Assembly: GCA_020860205.1 (NCBI GenBank)
Contig: JAJBUU010000063.1
Span: forward strand, 1-49,849
Length of the DNA: 49,849 nt
Direction: 5' to 3'
Origin: Oscillospiraceae bacterium
GTDB taxonomy: Bacteria; Bacillota; Clostridia; Oscillospirales; Oscillospiraceae
Both the position numbers and the translations under genes were made by a program. Within the stretch, counting starts at the first letter, position 1; each line of letters starts with the position of its first letter. Under the pieces are notes generated by a model. It was not told the origin of the DNA. It saw only the letters and a program-made list of their open reading frames with translations, and made no database searches. This document shows, one piece after another, positions 39,069 through 48,480 of the stretch.

Positions 39069-41405
39069 TCACTTTCGCTCGGAAAGATAGACCGCCAGCA
39101 CGGTCATATCGTCGCCGCTGCCGTACTGCTTCAGCGCGGCTTGCAGCGTATCGCGTGCCAATGCCTTCGCGTCACAGCTGTCATATTCAGCCAGCAGCGT
39201 GCGCAGCCATGCGTCGTTGGTTTCCGCAATCACGCCGTCGCTTGCGATCAGCGCCAGATTGCCCGGCTTCAGCCGCAGCCGCACCATATCCGGCGGCGCG
39301 TCCTCGCCAACCTTCAGCCCCGCCGCCAGCGTTTCGCTGCGGATGCGCCGCACCGTTTTCCCGCTGCGTACATAAGAGGGCGCCGCGCCGTATTTATAAA
39401 ATACCGCCTCCCCGCTGAACAGGTCGATACACATCAAATCAACCGTGGCGAAGCCCCAGCCCTCGCTGTTTTTTAGCAACATCATGGAATTCAAGATCTT
39501 CATCGCTGCGGACGGCTCCACCCCGGCGCGCAGGAACCGCTCCAATATCCGCACCGCCGCAACGCTTTCCTTCGCGGCGTTCTCTCCGCTTCCCATGCCG
39601 TCGGAAAGGATGATGCACAGAACGCCCTGATCGGTCTTAAAATACGTTCCCCGATCTCCGGAAACAGATTCGCCCTTCTTTTTCAGCGAAGCAATGCCGA
39701 CCGAAACGGCCAGCGGTTCGGCCTCCATCAGCGTGACACGCCCTTCCCCGCCGCCGTCCTCCTCCGCCGGGCGGCACAGCCGCACGCCGACCGCGCCGGA
39801 AATGCGATCCAAATAACCCGGCTCGCGCAGCAGATACTTCAGGCGCGCGCTCTCCAGCACGATATGCATTCGCCCGGAGCGGTCACGGAACACGGACACA
39901 TCCGCATCCACATCCAGCGTGGCAAGATAGCGCAAAAGCCGACGGCGCGCCAGCGCATCGGGGCCGTAGGAGTTCAACAGCTCCTCGGATACGCCGGAGA
40001 GTACCTCCGCCATATCCGCGTACTGGCTGTAAGCCGCCGTGCGGTTCTCCTCCATGCGGGCACGGAACTGCCGGCGGTAAAGCTGCCCGCGCAGCTCCCC
40101 GTTGATCGCCCCGACCAGCGCCTCCGGTGCAAGGCAGTCCGCAAGAAAGCGCTCCGGCAGGTCTCCTTTCAGCAGCAGCCCACGTCTGCGGATCTGCGCC
40201 GTGGTGTCGTTAAACACCGCGAGGGTATCCAGATAGCCGCTGTTCCAACACTCGTTTTTCCGCTTGCAACGGCTGCACACCAGCTCGCTGGCGCGGTCAA
40301 AGACCGTGGAAATATTTTCATCGTTCGCCTGCACCGCGATCACGCTGTCCACCGTGGCATAAAGGTCGCGGAACGCTTCGCCGATGCGCCGGACACGGCG
40401 CGCCGTATAACGCCGCAGGCCACTCTCGCCATCGGACATCTGCATCGGACGCACCGCGCTTCCCATTAGATTCAAAAAGCGGTTCGGCAAAATCAGGAAA
40501 ATCCCGCCAGCCAGCAGCGATTCATACAGCAGCTCCGGGCGCAGACCGTTGAAGCTGGCGCATATGGTGCAAACCGCCGCCGTCAGCACAAAGCTGAGCG
40601 CAAAGACCGGCCTCCCGTGGCGGGAAAATACGCCGGAGAGCAGACCGCAGACGGCATAAGCCATCGCATAAAGCGGCGCGTTATAGGCGCAAATATCCAT
40701 CGCAAGGCCCAGCGCCGTGCCGGTTGCGCAGCCGCTGAACGCGCCGCCTTTGCACGCTGCGGTCATCACAAGCAGCAGCGCGCAGAAACGCCCAAGCGAG
40801 AGCGTTCCGGCAATCTGCGCGCCGGAAAAGGCCATCAGCGCGCAGGCAATCAGCACAGTGAGCGACACGGTATGGCGCAGCTCCGCCGTTTCCGTGTCCC
40901 GATCCCCAACAGTCAGCGCATCGCGGAAAAAATAACAGCTCACGGCAGCAAAGATCGCCTGTAAAAAGAGCATCAGAAGCGCCGACTGCCCGCGCGTTGC
41001 CGTGAAGGAGCCGAGAATGCAGGTCACAAAGGTAAAAAACGCGGCGATCAACGGCATGAACCAGACCGACCTGTATGCCTTCAGCTCCTGGAACACATAC
41101 GCGGCGGTGAACACCAGTACCACGGCGGCGACATACTTGATGCCGTCCTCAAAGCCGAAAAACAGAAGGTAGCCCAGCGACGCGCCCAGCGTGCAGAGCA
41201 GTCCTCCAACGCTGCCGCCCGCCTGTGCCACCGCTGCGATCCCGAACGGACCGCAGCCGTTCAGCAGCGGTACCGCCGCAAGCACCATGCCAAGGACAAA
41301 ATTCAGTCCCCAGCCAATCATCTGCGCAAGCTGCGGCTGCTCCTGCGCCAGTTCCCCGTTCACGAGCTGTTCCCGAAACCGGGAGAGTTTTGTCTTGAGT
41401 TTCAT
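39069..41405 (-). CDS. spoIIE: Stage II sporulation protein E (PP2C phosphatase)
   Basis: Multiple N-terminal TM segments; C-terminal PP2C/SpoIIE domain GVLCIILSDGMGSGENAAKESVAAVRILERFLRAGVEPSAAMKILNSMMLLKN. Confidence 0.95.
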   Translation of the reverse strand: MKLKTKLSRFREQLVNGELAQEQPQLAQMIGWGLNFVLGMVLAAVPLLNGCGPFGIAAVAQAGGSVGGLLCTLGASLGYLLFFGFEDGIKYVAAVVLVFTAAYVFQELKAYRSVWFMPLIAAFFTFVTCILGSFTATRGQSALLMLFLQAIFAAVSCYFFRDALTVGDRDTETAELRHTVSLTVLIACALMAFSGAQIAGTLSLGRFCALLLVMTAACKGGAFSGCATGTALGLAMDICAYNAPLYAMAYAVCGLLSGVFSRHGRPVFALSFVLTAAVCTICASFNGLRPELLYESLLAGGIFLILPNRFLNLMGSAVRPMQMSDGESGLRRYTARRVRRIGEAFRDLYATVDSVIAVQANDENISTVFDRASELVCSRCKRKNECWNSGYLDTLAVFNDTTAQIRRRGLLLKGDLPERFLADCLAPEALVGAINGELRGQLYRRQFRARMEENRTAAYSQYADMAEVLSGVSEELLNSYGPDALARRRLLRYLATLDVDADVSVFRDRSGRMHIVLESARLKYLLREPGYLDRISGAVGVRLCRPAEEDGGGEGRVTLMEAEPLAVSVGIASLKKKGESVSGDRGTYFKTDQGVLCIILSDGMGSGENAAKESVAAVRILERFLRAGVEPSAAMKILNSMMLLKNSEGWGFATVDLMCIDLFSGEAVFYKYGAAPSYVRSGKTVRRIRSETLAAGLKVGEDAPPDMVRLRLKPGNLALIASDGVIAETNDAWLRTLLAEYDSCDAKALARDTLQAALKQYGSGDDMTVLAVYLSERK

Positions 41406-41438
41406 TGCGCCTTCCTCCCACGCATTAGGTTTACATAA

Positions 41439-41471
41439 ATTATAGTGAACCCGTTATGGAAAACCTGTCAA
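41439..41471 (-). promoter_or_regulatory. spoIIE promoter with 21-bp spacer (Spo0A-activated type)
   Basis: Minus strand TTGACA-21-TATAAT; TTTGACA at the -35 resembles a reverse 0A box (TTCGNCA). Confidence 0.6.
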
Positions 41472-41560
41472 AGCGCGCTGTTGAGAATACAGTGTTTCAC
41501 GGCGGAAATGGCGGGAAGTGAAGCACGGCTCTGCCGGAGGCACAGTCAGGGATGAAAAAA

Positions 41561-41590
41561 GCGCCCGCTGAAAAACAGCAGGCGCTCTTA
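41561..41590 (-). terminator. Terminator downstream of moeA
   Basis: GCGCCTGCTG-tttt-CAGCGGGCGC followed on the minus strand by TTTTTT. Confidence 0.8.
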
Positions 41591-41681
41591 TTTTCGCTGA
41601 TGTGATTCTCAGGACAACACCGCGTCGCCCGGCAAGCGGAGATACCGTCAGGTATCGCAGCCGCATTCGTGCGGAGCCGCT

Positions 41682-42896
41682 TTAAATCAGAAACCCGTCC
41701 AGAACCGTCCCTGCAGGCAACGGTCCGCTGCCGTGGGGAACGATGGCGATGGCATTGCAGCCGATGGTGCTGCTCAGCACCACGTTGCCCTGATCTTCGG
41801 GCAGAAGCAGCTCCGCCGCGCCGTTTTCCAGCACAAGACGGCCGCGCAGCATCCGTGTGCCGCGGCTGGACTTGGAAAAGCCGTTGCGCAGCGTCACGCG
41901 GATGGGCTTCGGGACAGCGTCCGCGCAGCCTGCCAGCGTTTTCAGCAGCGGCAGCGCGATGGCGTAAAAGTTCGTGAGAGAGGAGGCCGGGTTGCCGGAC
42001 AGGGCGCAAACCGGTTTTCCATCCTTCACGGCGTAAGCACAGGCCATGCCGGGCTTCAGATCCACACCATGCAGCAGCACCTCCATCCCGGCGCGCTCCA
42101 TCGCGTCCGGCGTCAGGTCATAATCCCCGGCGGAGACGCCGCCGGTGGAAACCACCGCGTCGCAGGTATCCAGGCCGCGCCGCAGCAGCGCCGCAATATC
42201 CTCCACGGAATCCCCGGCAATGCCGAGATAAACCGGCTCCAGCCCGTTTTGGCGCAGCGCGGCGGAGAGCGTATAGGCGTTGGAGTTTCGGATGCTGCCC
42301 GGTTGCGGTACGGCGTCTGCTTCCACCAGCTCAGCGCCGGTGGAGAGCACCGCCACGCGCACGCGCCGGTAAACCAGCGGCTGTGCAACGCCCTGCGCTG
42401 CCAGCACGCCCGCCGCGCCGGGATCGACGACTTGTCCCGGACGGAGCAGGACCGTTCCCTTTTTCACATCTTCCCCGGCGCGCACGATATTCGTCCCGGA
42501 CTTGACCGGAGCAAAAAGCGTCACCGTTTCCGCAGTGAACGCGGTGCGCTCATAGTTGATTACAGCATCCGCCCCCTCCGGGATGGGCGCGCCTGTCAGG
42601 ATTTTGGTCGCAGTCCCCTGCGTCACCGCCTGCGTCGGCGTTGCGCCCGCAGGCACTTCCTCCAAAATCCGCAGCGTCACCGGTGCCTCCTGCGACGCGC
42701 CCACGGTGTCCGCCGTGCGGAACGCATAGCCGTCGTAAGGCGAGCGATCAAAGGCCGGTACATTCTCCTCAGCTTTCAGCTCCTGTGCCAGTATACGCCC
42801 GGCGCAGTCCGCCAGCGCGACGCGCTCCGTTTCCACCGGAGCGAGCTTTTGCAGCAGCAGCGCCCGCGCTTCCAAAAATCCCATTGCGTGTTTCAT
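41682..42896 (-). CDS. moeA: Molybdopterin molybdenumtransferase MoeA
   Basis: ENVPAFDRSPYDGYAFR, ILTGAPIPEGADAVINYE, LSTGAELVE, STGGVSAGDYD, LSGNPASSLTNFY. Confidence 0.93.
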   Translation of the reverse strand: MKHAMGFLEARALLLQKLAPVETERVALADCAGRILAQELKAEENVPAFDRSPYDGYAFRTADTVGASQEAPVTLRILEEVPAGATPTQAVTQGTATKILTGAPIPEGADAVINYERTAFTAETVTLFAPVKSGTNIVRAGEDVKKGTVLLRPGQVVDPGAAGVLAAQGVAQPLVYRRVRVAVLSTGAELVEADAVPQPGSIRNSNAYTLSAALRQNGLEPVYLGIAGDSVEDIAALLRRGLDTCDAVVSTGGVSAGDYDLTPDAMERAGMEVLLHGVDLKPGMACAYAVKDGKPVCALSGNPASSLTNFYAIALPLLKTLAGCADAVPKPIRVTLRNGFSKSSRGTRMLRGRLVLENGAAELLLPEDQGNVVLSSTIGCNAIAIVPHGSGPLPAGTVLDGFLI

Positions 42897-42926
42897 GCGT
42901 TTTTACTCCCTCAGAATTTTGTAAAG

Positions 42927-42974
42927 GCGGCGCCGCATATTTGCAGGATGCCGTTCTGATCGCGCGCCGCCTTT
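42927..42974. terminator. Hairpin terminator upstream of moeA
   Basis: AAGGCGGCGC...GCGCGCCGCCTT long stem downstream of the hydrolase/thiN genes. Confidence 0.6.
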
Positions 42975-43011
42975 AAGATTTTGCCCGATTCCGTTCCCCG
43001 GACGCAGCCTT

Positions 43012-43980
43012 TCAGTTTTCATCATTTCCCTGCGCGCCCTTTGGCAAAGGCGTGCAGCGTCCCTCCAGCCAGCGCAAAATATCCTCCGTCACCTGCGCGT
43101 GGTTCCGCTCGTGGAGCAGCTCGTGGCGCGCGCCGGGATAGAGCTTGAGCGCTGCATCGGAGAGCCCGCAGCGCAGGAACAGACGATAGACCCGCAGCAC
43201 TCCCGCGCCCTGCTCCCCAACGGGGTCCGCATCGCCGGAGAGCAACAGCAGCGGCAGCGTCTTAGCCATGCGCCGCACATTCCGTTCGCGTCCGATGAAC
43301 GCAAGTCCGCTTAGCATATCCGTAAACAGCGCGGCGGTGGGCAGCACGTCGCAAAACGGGTCGGCGCGGTAAGCGTCCACCTCCTGCGCGTCGCGGCTGA
43401 GCCAGTCTGACGGCGTGCGCGGGTTTGGAAAATGACTGTTATACTGCCCAAAAACCAAATCGCTCAGCGTTTGACTGCGGTATTCCGGCCCGTGGCGGCG
43501 CATCTCAGCCGCGCCGAGCGAGCGTCCGGCGGAAACCACAGCCGGGCGCGGCTGTCCTGTGCCGCAGAGGATGCAGCCGTCCAGTCCGTCCGGATAAAGG
43601 ATCAGATACGTGCGCGCCAGAAACGAACCCATACTGTGCCCAAAGAGGAAATATGGCACGTCTGGAAATTCCGCGCGCGTTTGCAGAAAAAGCCGACGGA
43701 TGTCGCCGGTCATCAGCCCCCAGCCGCCGTGCGGCGCAGTGAAGCCAAGCGCATCGGCGTTCGCCGCGCTCCTGCCATGGCCAAGATGGTCGTTCCCAAG
43801 CACGACAAAGCCGCGCTGTGCAAACGCCTCTGCGAACCGGTCATAGCGCCCGATATGCTCGGAGATGCCGTGGCAGATCTGCACCACGCCGCGCGGCGGA
43901 GCATCCGGCGTACAGCGGCGGACATGGATGTTTGTCTTTTTGTCGCAGGAGCGAAAGCTGCTGTCAGAAAATTCCGGCAT
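43012..43980 (-). CDS. Alpha/beta hydrolase (monoacylglycerol lipase/lysophospholipase-like)
   Basis: GVVQICHGISEHIGRYDRFAEAFAQRGFVVLGNDHLGHGRSA; FLFGHSMGSFLAR. Confidence 0.9.
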   Translation of the reverse strand: MPEFSDSSFRSCDKKTNIHVRRCTPDAPPRGVVQICHGISEHIGRYDRFAEAFAQRGFVVLGNDHLGHGRSAANADALGFTAPHGGWGLMTGDIRRLFLQTRAEFPDVPYFLFGHSMGSFLARTYLILYPDGLDGCILCGTGQPRPAVVSAGRSLGAAEMRRHGPEYRSQTLSDLVFGQYNSHFPNPRTPSDWLSRDAQEVDAYRADPFCDVLPTAALFTDMLSGLAFIGRERNVRRMAKTLPLLLLSGDADPVGEQGAGVLRVYRLFLRCGLSDAALKLYPGARHELLHERNHAQVTEDILRWLEGRCTPLPKGAQGNDEN

Positions 43981-43983
43981 GGT

Positions 43984-44679
43984 TTATCCTTCCCTTTCTC
44001 TGTCATCCGCAACTGTTTCCCGCGCGAAAAAATGCGTCGGGCAGATGGCGGCGGGGTCGTCCGTCGGCGGCGTCCAGAGGGCAAGCAGCGTTCCGTTTTG
44101 GACGCACACCGCGGCCTCCTGCCCCAGAAACTCGTTGCTCAGTCCAATCGGGCGGTCACAGCAGAGCGTCCCGTCCGTCAGCGGATAGCGCAGGCCGCGC
44201 AGTGTAACGCCCGTCGCCGTACCGCCCCACGCGAAAAGGGACAGTATTCCCGTGTGCCGTGCAGAAAAACGCAGCACGCCGCAGTTTACGGCGGTCAGCA
44301 CCGTATCCGCACCCAGCAGGAACGCGGCGCAGCCCTGCCGCGCCAGCGCATCCAGTATCTGCAGATTGGCGATTGTGTGATCCAGCCGTCCGCCCAGCCC
44401 GCCATAGAGCAGAAACCGGGTGCAGCCGTGCGCCAGACCCGCGCGGACAGCCAGCATCATATCGGAATCATCCTTTTCCGCCGGGAACTGCTGCACCGGC
44501 ACATCCGCCGGAACGCGCCCCAGCGAATCAAAATCGCCCACCGCGAGCTGTGGCCGGAGCCCCCACTGCGCCAGCTTTGCGCAGCCGCCGTCCGCCGCAA
44601 TGACAAAGCCGTCCCAATCGGGCGCGGGACAAGGCATTCCGCCGTAATCCCCTGCGCCAAAAATATAGCAAGTCGGCAT
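43984..44679 (-). CDS. thiN: Thiamine diphosphokinase
   Basis: FVIAADGGCAKLAQWGLRPQLAVGDFDSLG; EKDDSDMMLAVRAGLAHGCTRFLLYGGLGGRLDHTIANLQIL. Confidence 0.93.
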   Translation of the reverse strand: MPTCYIFGAGDYGGMPCPAPDWDGFVIAADGGCAKLAQWGLRPQLAVGDFDSLGRVPADVPVQQFPAEKDDSDMMLAVRAGLAHGCTRFLLYGGLGGRLDHTIANLQILDALARQGCAAFLLGADTVLTAVNCGVLRFSARHTGILSLFAWGGTATGVTLRGLRYPLTDGTLCCDRPIGLSNEFLGQEAAVCVQNGTLLALWTPPTDDPAAICPTHFFARETVADDREREG

Positions 44680-44727
44680 ATCGTCCCTCCTGTACAGACT
44701 GTTTTTAGCGCATCGGCACGCTTTCAC

Positions 44728-45888
44728 TCAGGTTTCCGCGCGATACAGGAAGGTCACGATCTGCGCGCGGGTACAGGTACCCTCCGGTGAAAATGCGCCA
44801 TCCCCCGTACCGGCGGCGATGCCGGTTTCCGCCGCCCAGGCCACGGCATCCGCGTAATACATCTCTGCGGAAACATCCGAGAACCCTTCGCCGCCCGCTT
44901 CCGGTTCTCCCGCGCAGCGGTACAGGAAGGTCACGATCTGCGCACGGGTACAGGTGTCCTCCGGCGAAAATGCACCGTTCCCCGTACCGGCTGTGATGCC
45001 ATTTTGCACCGCCCACAGGATCGCATTGAACGCATAATCGTCCTCGTTCACATCCGCGAATGGGTTCTCCACATCGTCAGGCGCGGGACTGCCCGCAGCG
45101 CGCCAGAGAAAGGTCACGGCCTGCGCGCGGGTGCAGCCTGCATCGGGACTGAATGTCGTATCGCTGGTTCCGGTGGTAACGCCCTGCTGCACCGCCCACG
45201 TGACCGCGTCCGCGTAATAAGCGCCCGCCTGCAGGTCCGCAAATCCACTGCCGCTTTCCGTGTCAGTGGTGTCCTCCGCAGCGCTCTTCCCGTCTGACTC
45301 CGCCGCCGCTGTCGCCGTGCCGGAGCTGCCGGTGTCCGCTGTCGCGGATGTGATTGCAATGCTCTGCGTCGTGACCGCATCTGAGTTGTATCCTCCGCTG
45401 CCGTCGGAATCCTCATACAGCGTGAACGCGGCGCTGCCTGCGGCGATCGCGCGGAATGTCGCCGTGTACACCGTACCGGCGGCATATTCGGCTTCATTCG
45501 CCGATGCGATGACAAAGCCGACCGTCCCGGCCTCCGCCGCGTTCGCCGCCGTGGAAACCGCCGTTGCGCTGACGGGATAGCCCGCTGTCCGCGTCAGGAA
45601 AAATGCATCGGGCGCGGCTGCGTCCGGTCCCTCGATGCGGACGCACTCCAGCTTTTCCCGGTCAAAATAAATACCGCAGGCAAACGAGCAGACCGTCATG
45701 GCGTTTGAGCTGACCGTCACGGAAACCGTGTCCCCGACCGCAAGCGCGGAATCTGACACAGCCATCGTCACGTTCGCCGCGCCCCCGTCTGCCAGCGTCG
45801 GCATGGCCAACGGCAGCAGCAGTGCCGCCGCCAACAGCCACGGCAGAAGACCTCTGCAAAAGTTCTGTTTCACTGTGAATCCCTCCAT
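44728..45888 (-). CDS. Secreted cohesin-like domain protein with three SLH domains
   Basis: Signal peptide; cohesin-like VGDTVSVTVSSNAMTVCSFACGIYFDREKLECVRIEGP...GTVYTATFRAIAAGSAAFTLYEDSDGSGGY; three C-terminal SLH motifs. Confidence 0.85.
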   Translation of the reverse strand: MEGFTVKQNFCRGLLPWLLAAALLLPLAMPTLADGGAANVTMAVSDSALAVGDTVSVTVSSNAMTVCSFACGIYFDREKLECVRIEGPDAAAPDAFFLTRTAGYPVSATAVSTAANAAEAGTVGFVIASANEAEYAAGTVYTATFRAIAAGSAAFTLYEDSDGSGGYNSDAVTTQSIAITSATADTGSSGTATAAAESDGKSAAEDTTDTESGSGFADLQAGAYYADAVTWAVQQGVTTGTSDTTFSPDAGCTRAQAVTFLWRAAGSPAPDDVENPFADVNEDDYAFNAILWAVQNGITAGTGNGAFSPEDTCTRAQIVTFLYRCAGEPEAGGEGFSDVSAEMYYADAVAWAAETGIAAGTGDGAFSPEGTCTRAQIVTFLYRAET

Positions 45889-45903
45889 ATCTGTAACGGA
45901 AAA

Positions 45904-45938
45904 CATCCCACAGGGGATGATTTTGCTCCTGTGGGATG
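45904..45938 (-). terminator. Hairpin between the two SLH/cohesin-like genes
   Basis: CATCCCACAGG-loop-CCTGTGGGATG followed on the minus strand by TTTTCC. Confidence 0.55.
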
Positions 45939-45976
45939 TTCCGCTGAAAAAGGTTTTACTTACTGAAAATCATGCT

Positions 45977-48463
45977 TCATTCTGCAAACGCGCGATAGAG
46001 GAAGGTCACGACCTGCGCACGGGTGCAGGCGTTCTCCGGGCTGAACGTGCTATCGCCCGTGCCGTTGGTAACGCCATTGCCCACCGCCCAGACCACGGCG
46101 TTCTCGTAGTAAGCACCGCTTTCCACGTCCGCAAAGGCATTCTCGCCCTCTGCCGCCGGGCTATCCGCATAGCGATAGAGGAAGGTGACGATCTGCGCGC
46201 GGGTGCAGACTGCATCCGGGTCAAACACGCCTTCGCCCGTTCCGGCAGTGATGCCGTTCGCCACCGCCCAGACCACGGCGTTGTAGTAATATGCATCGCT
46301 GTCCACATCGGTGAACGCATTCTCACCGCTCATCTCCGGCTCTCCGGCCAAGCGATAGAGCAGCGTTACAACCTGCGCACGGGTGCAGTTGTCGCTTGGG
46401 CTGAACGTCGTGTTGCTCGTACCGGTGGTGACGCCGTTCTCCACAGCCCAGACAGTTGCATCGTAGTAATAGGCGTCCGTGGCTATATCTGTAAAGATAA
46501 ATGCCCACCCCGCATATACAGTCGTATTGCCTGTCAGGGTAACGCTTTCTACCTGATTTGTCAGCGCCGCGTCAGAGTACCAGCCGGTAAATGTATAATA
46601 ATCTCCACGCTCCGGTTCATACGCCGTCAAATCGACTGTCGTTCCGGAGCTTCTGCTGATTGACGACAGGCTGCTGCCACCGTTTGTTTCAAAGCTGAGC
46701 GTGTAAGAGACCGTGCTGGAACTGCTGCTACCGCCGCCACCACCGGATTTCGGTGTTGCCGTCGCTGTTTCCGTCGTGGTTCCAACGCCGTTCGTTGCGC
46801 TCACTTCAACAGTGTATGTTACCTGATTGGTCAGGTCGCTGAACGTGGTAGAACCGGCTTCTGTGGCCGTTTGCGTTGCCACCACCGTTCCATCCGCGTC
46901 ATACAGAGTGATGGTATAATCGGTAATGTCGGAACCGCAAGCCTCCGCACTGAACTTCACAGTGATTTTCTTACTGCCGACGCTAGTGCTAAGCGTAACG
47001 ATAGGCGCGATGGCCGGTACAGCTACACTGTCGGCTGCCTCGTTGCCGCTGGCATCGGACACTGTAACGCTGAGTGTCGTACCAAAATCTTTTGCAGTCA
47101 GCGTGTAAGCGACACTCGTGGCACCGGTGATGTTCTCACCGTCTCGCTGCCACTGAACTGTGAGGTTCGCATCATCCATCCCCGCAGTCACAGCGGTCAA
47201 AACTGCGCCGGACGCATACTCATCCGGTTCCGTAATTTGAACGCTTGCAACCGTCTCATTCGTAATGGTGACAGTACCGGAAACATAAGTAACATCAACG
47301 GCGGTTCCGCTGTTGTTCAGCTTGCGTGTCGCGTCCGTTCCATCTGTTCCGGTCAGAGAAACCGCATAGTCGCCGCTGGAAGCGTTTTCAGAGGCGGTCA
47401 GGGTAATGCTGAACAGGACCCCATCGTCTCCCACCACGACCGGCGTTGCAGACACTGCGACGATCGAGCCGTCCGAAGCCTGAACCAGCACATCATTCAA
47501 CGCACTTGCATCCAGAGAAATCGAACCGAAGGCATCCGTGTCATATACAACCTGATACTGGAAGTTCGTGAAATCAGCCACATTGGTCATAACGACATTG
47601 AGCGTCACGCTTCCTCCCGCTGCCACAGCGCCGCTTTCAATGGTCACCACAGTACCGGTCACACGCACTGTCACGGTAGCGGTTTCGCTGTTGACAGAGG
47701 CGGTCACGCCGTCGATGGTGTTTGTCACGACGCAGTAGTAATAGCACGTTCCGATTTCCGCGGCGGCTGGCGTATAGCTTGCATCCGTTGCGCCGCTGAT
47801 CGCGCTACCATCTGTGTTGCTGTCGGTTTCGCTGGCGTACCACTGATAGCTCAAAGTACCGCCGTCGGAAACCGCTGCTGCGACTGTCAGAGCCGCAGCT
47901 TCCGCGCCAAGCTCATACTCCGCGCCAACCGGCTGCGTCGTAATCGTCGGTGTCTCGGCCGTATAATCCTGTCCTCCGGTTACGGTGACCGTACCGGAAA
48001 CATATTCAACAGCCACATCCGCTCCACTGTTTTTCAGCTTGCGCGAGCTGTCCGTTCCATCCAATCCGGTCAGGGAAACCGTATAGCCGCCGTTGTAGGC
48101 CTCCGCAGATGCCGTGAGGTTTATGGTGAAGAGAACTCCATCATCGCCCACGGAAATCGGTGTTGCAGACACTGCGGCAATTGTGCCTTCGTTAACTTCA
48201 ACCAGCACCGAACCAAGCGAACCTGCGCTAACAGAAACAGCCGTGAACGCATCTGTGTCATATGCGACCTGGTACTGGAAGTTCGTGAAATCCTGCACAT
48301 TGGTCATGACAACATCAAGCGTTACGCTCTCCCCGGCTTCTACCGTGCCGCTTTCAATGGTGACGATGGCCGTGTCGTCGGCCTCGTCCGCAAATACGCT
48401 GACCGGAAGCAGCGTGAAGAGCATGAGAACGCTCATAAGCAACGATATAATTTTTGCTTTCAT
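45977..48463 (-). CDS. Secreted multidomain surface protein: two cohesin-like domains, Ig/FN3-like domains, InlB-type (Flg_new) repeat, three SLH domains
   Basis: Signal peptide MKAKIISLLMSVLMLFTLLPVSVFA; VEAGESVTLDVVMTNVQDFTNFQYQVAYDTDAFTAVSV (twice); GSGGGGSSSSS-like linker; YYTFTGWYSDAALTNQVESVTLTGNTTVYAGW; three SLH. Confidence 0.88.
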   Translation of the reverse strand: MKAKIISLLMSVLMLFTLLPVSVFADEADDTAIVTIESGTVEAGESVTLDVVMTNVQDFTNFQYQVAYDTDAFTAVSVSAGSLGSVLVEVNEGTIAAVSATPISVGDDGVLFTINLTASAEAYNGGYTVSLTGLDGTDSSRKLKNSGADVAVEYVSGTVTVTGGQDYTAETPTITTQPVGAEYELGAEAAALTVAAAVSDGGTLSYQWYASETDSNTDGSAISGATDASYTPAAAEIGTCYYYCVVTNTIDGVTASVNSETATVTVRVTGTVVTIESGAVAAGGSVTLNVVMTNVADFTNFQYQVVYDTDAFGSISLDASALNDVLVQASDGSIVAVSATPVVVGDDGVLFSITLTASENASSGDYAVSLTGTDGTDATRKLNNSGTAVDVTYVSGTVTITNETVASVQITEPDEYASGAVLTAVTAGMDDANLTVQWQRDGENITGATSVAYTLTAKDFGTTLSVTVSDASGNEAADSVAVPAIAPIVTLSTSVGSKKITVKFSAEACGSDITDYTITLYDADGTVVATQTATEAGSTTFSDLTNQVTYTVEVSATNGVGTTTETATATPKSGGGGGSSSSSTVSYTLSFETNGGSSLSSISRSSGTTVDLTAYEPERGDYYTFTGWYSDAALTNQVESVTLTGNTTVYAGWAFIFTDIATDAYYYDATVWAVENGVTTGTSNTTFSPSDNCTRAQVVTLLYRLAGEPEMSGENAFTDVDSDAYYYNAVVWAVANGITAGTGEGVFDPDAVCTRAQIVTFLYRYADSPAAEGENAFADVESGAYYENAVVWAVGNGVTNGTGDSTFSPENACTRAQVVTFLYRAFAE

Positions 48464-48480
48464 GTCTCAGTTCTCCTGAT

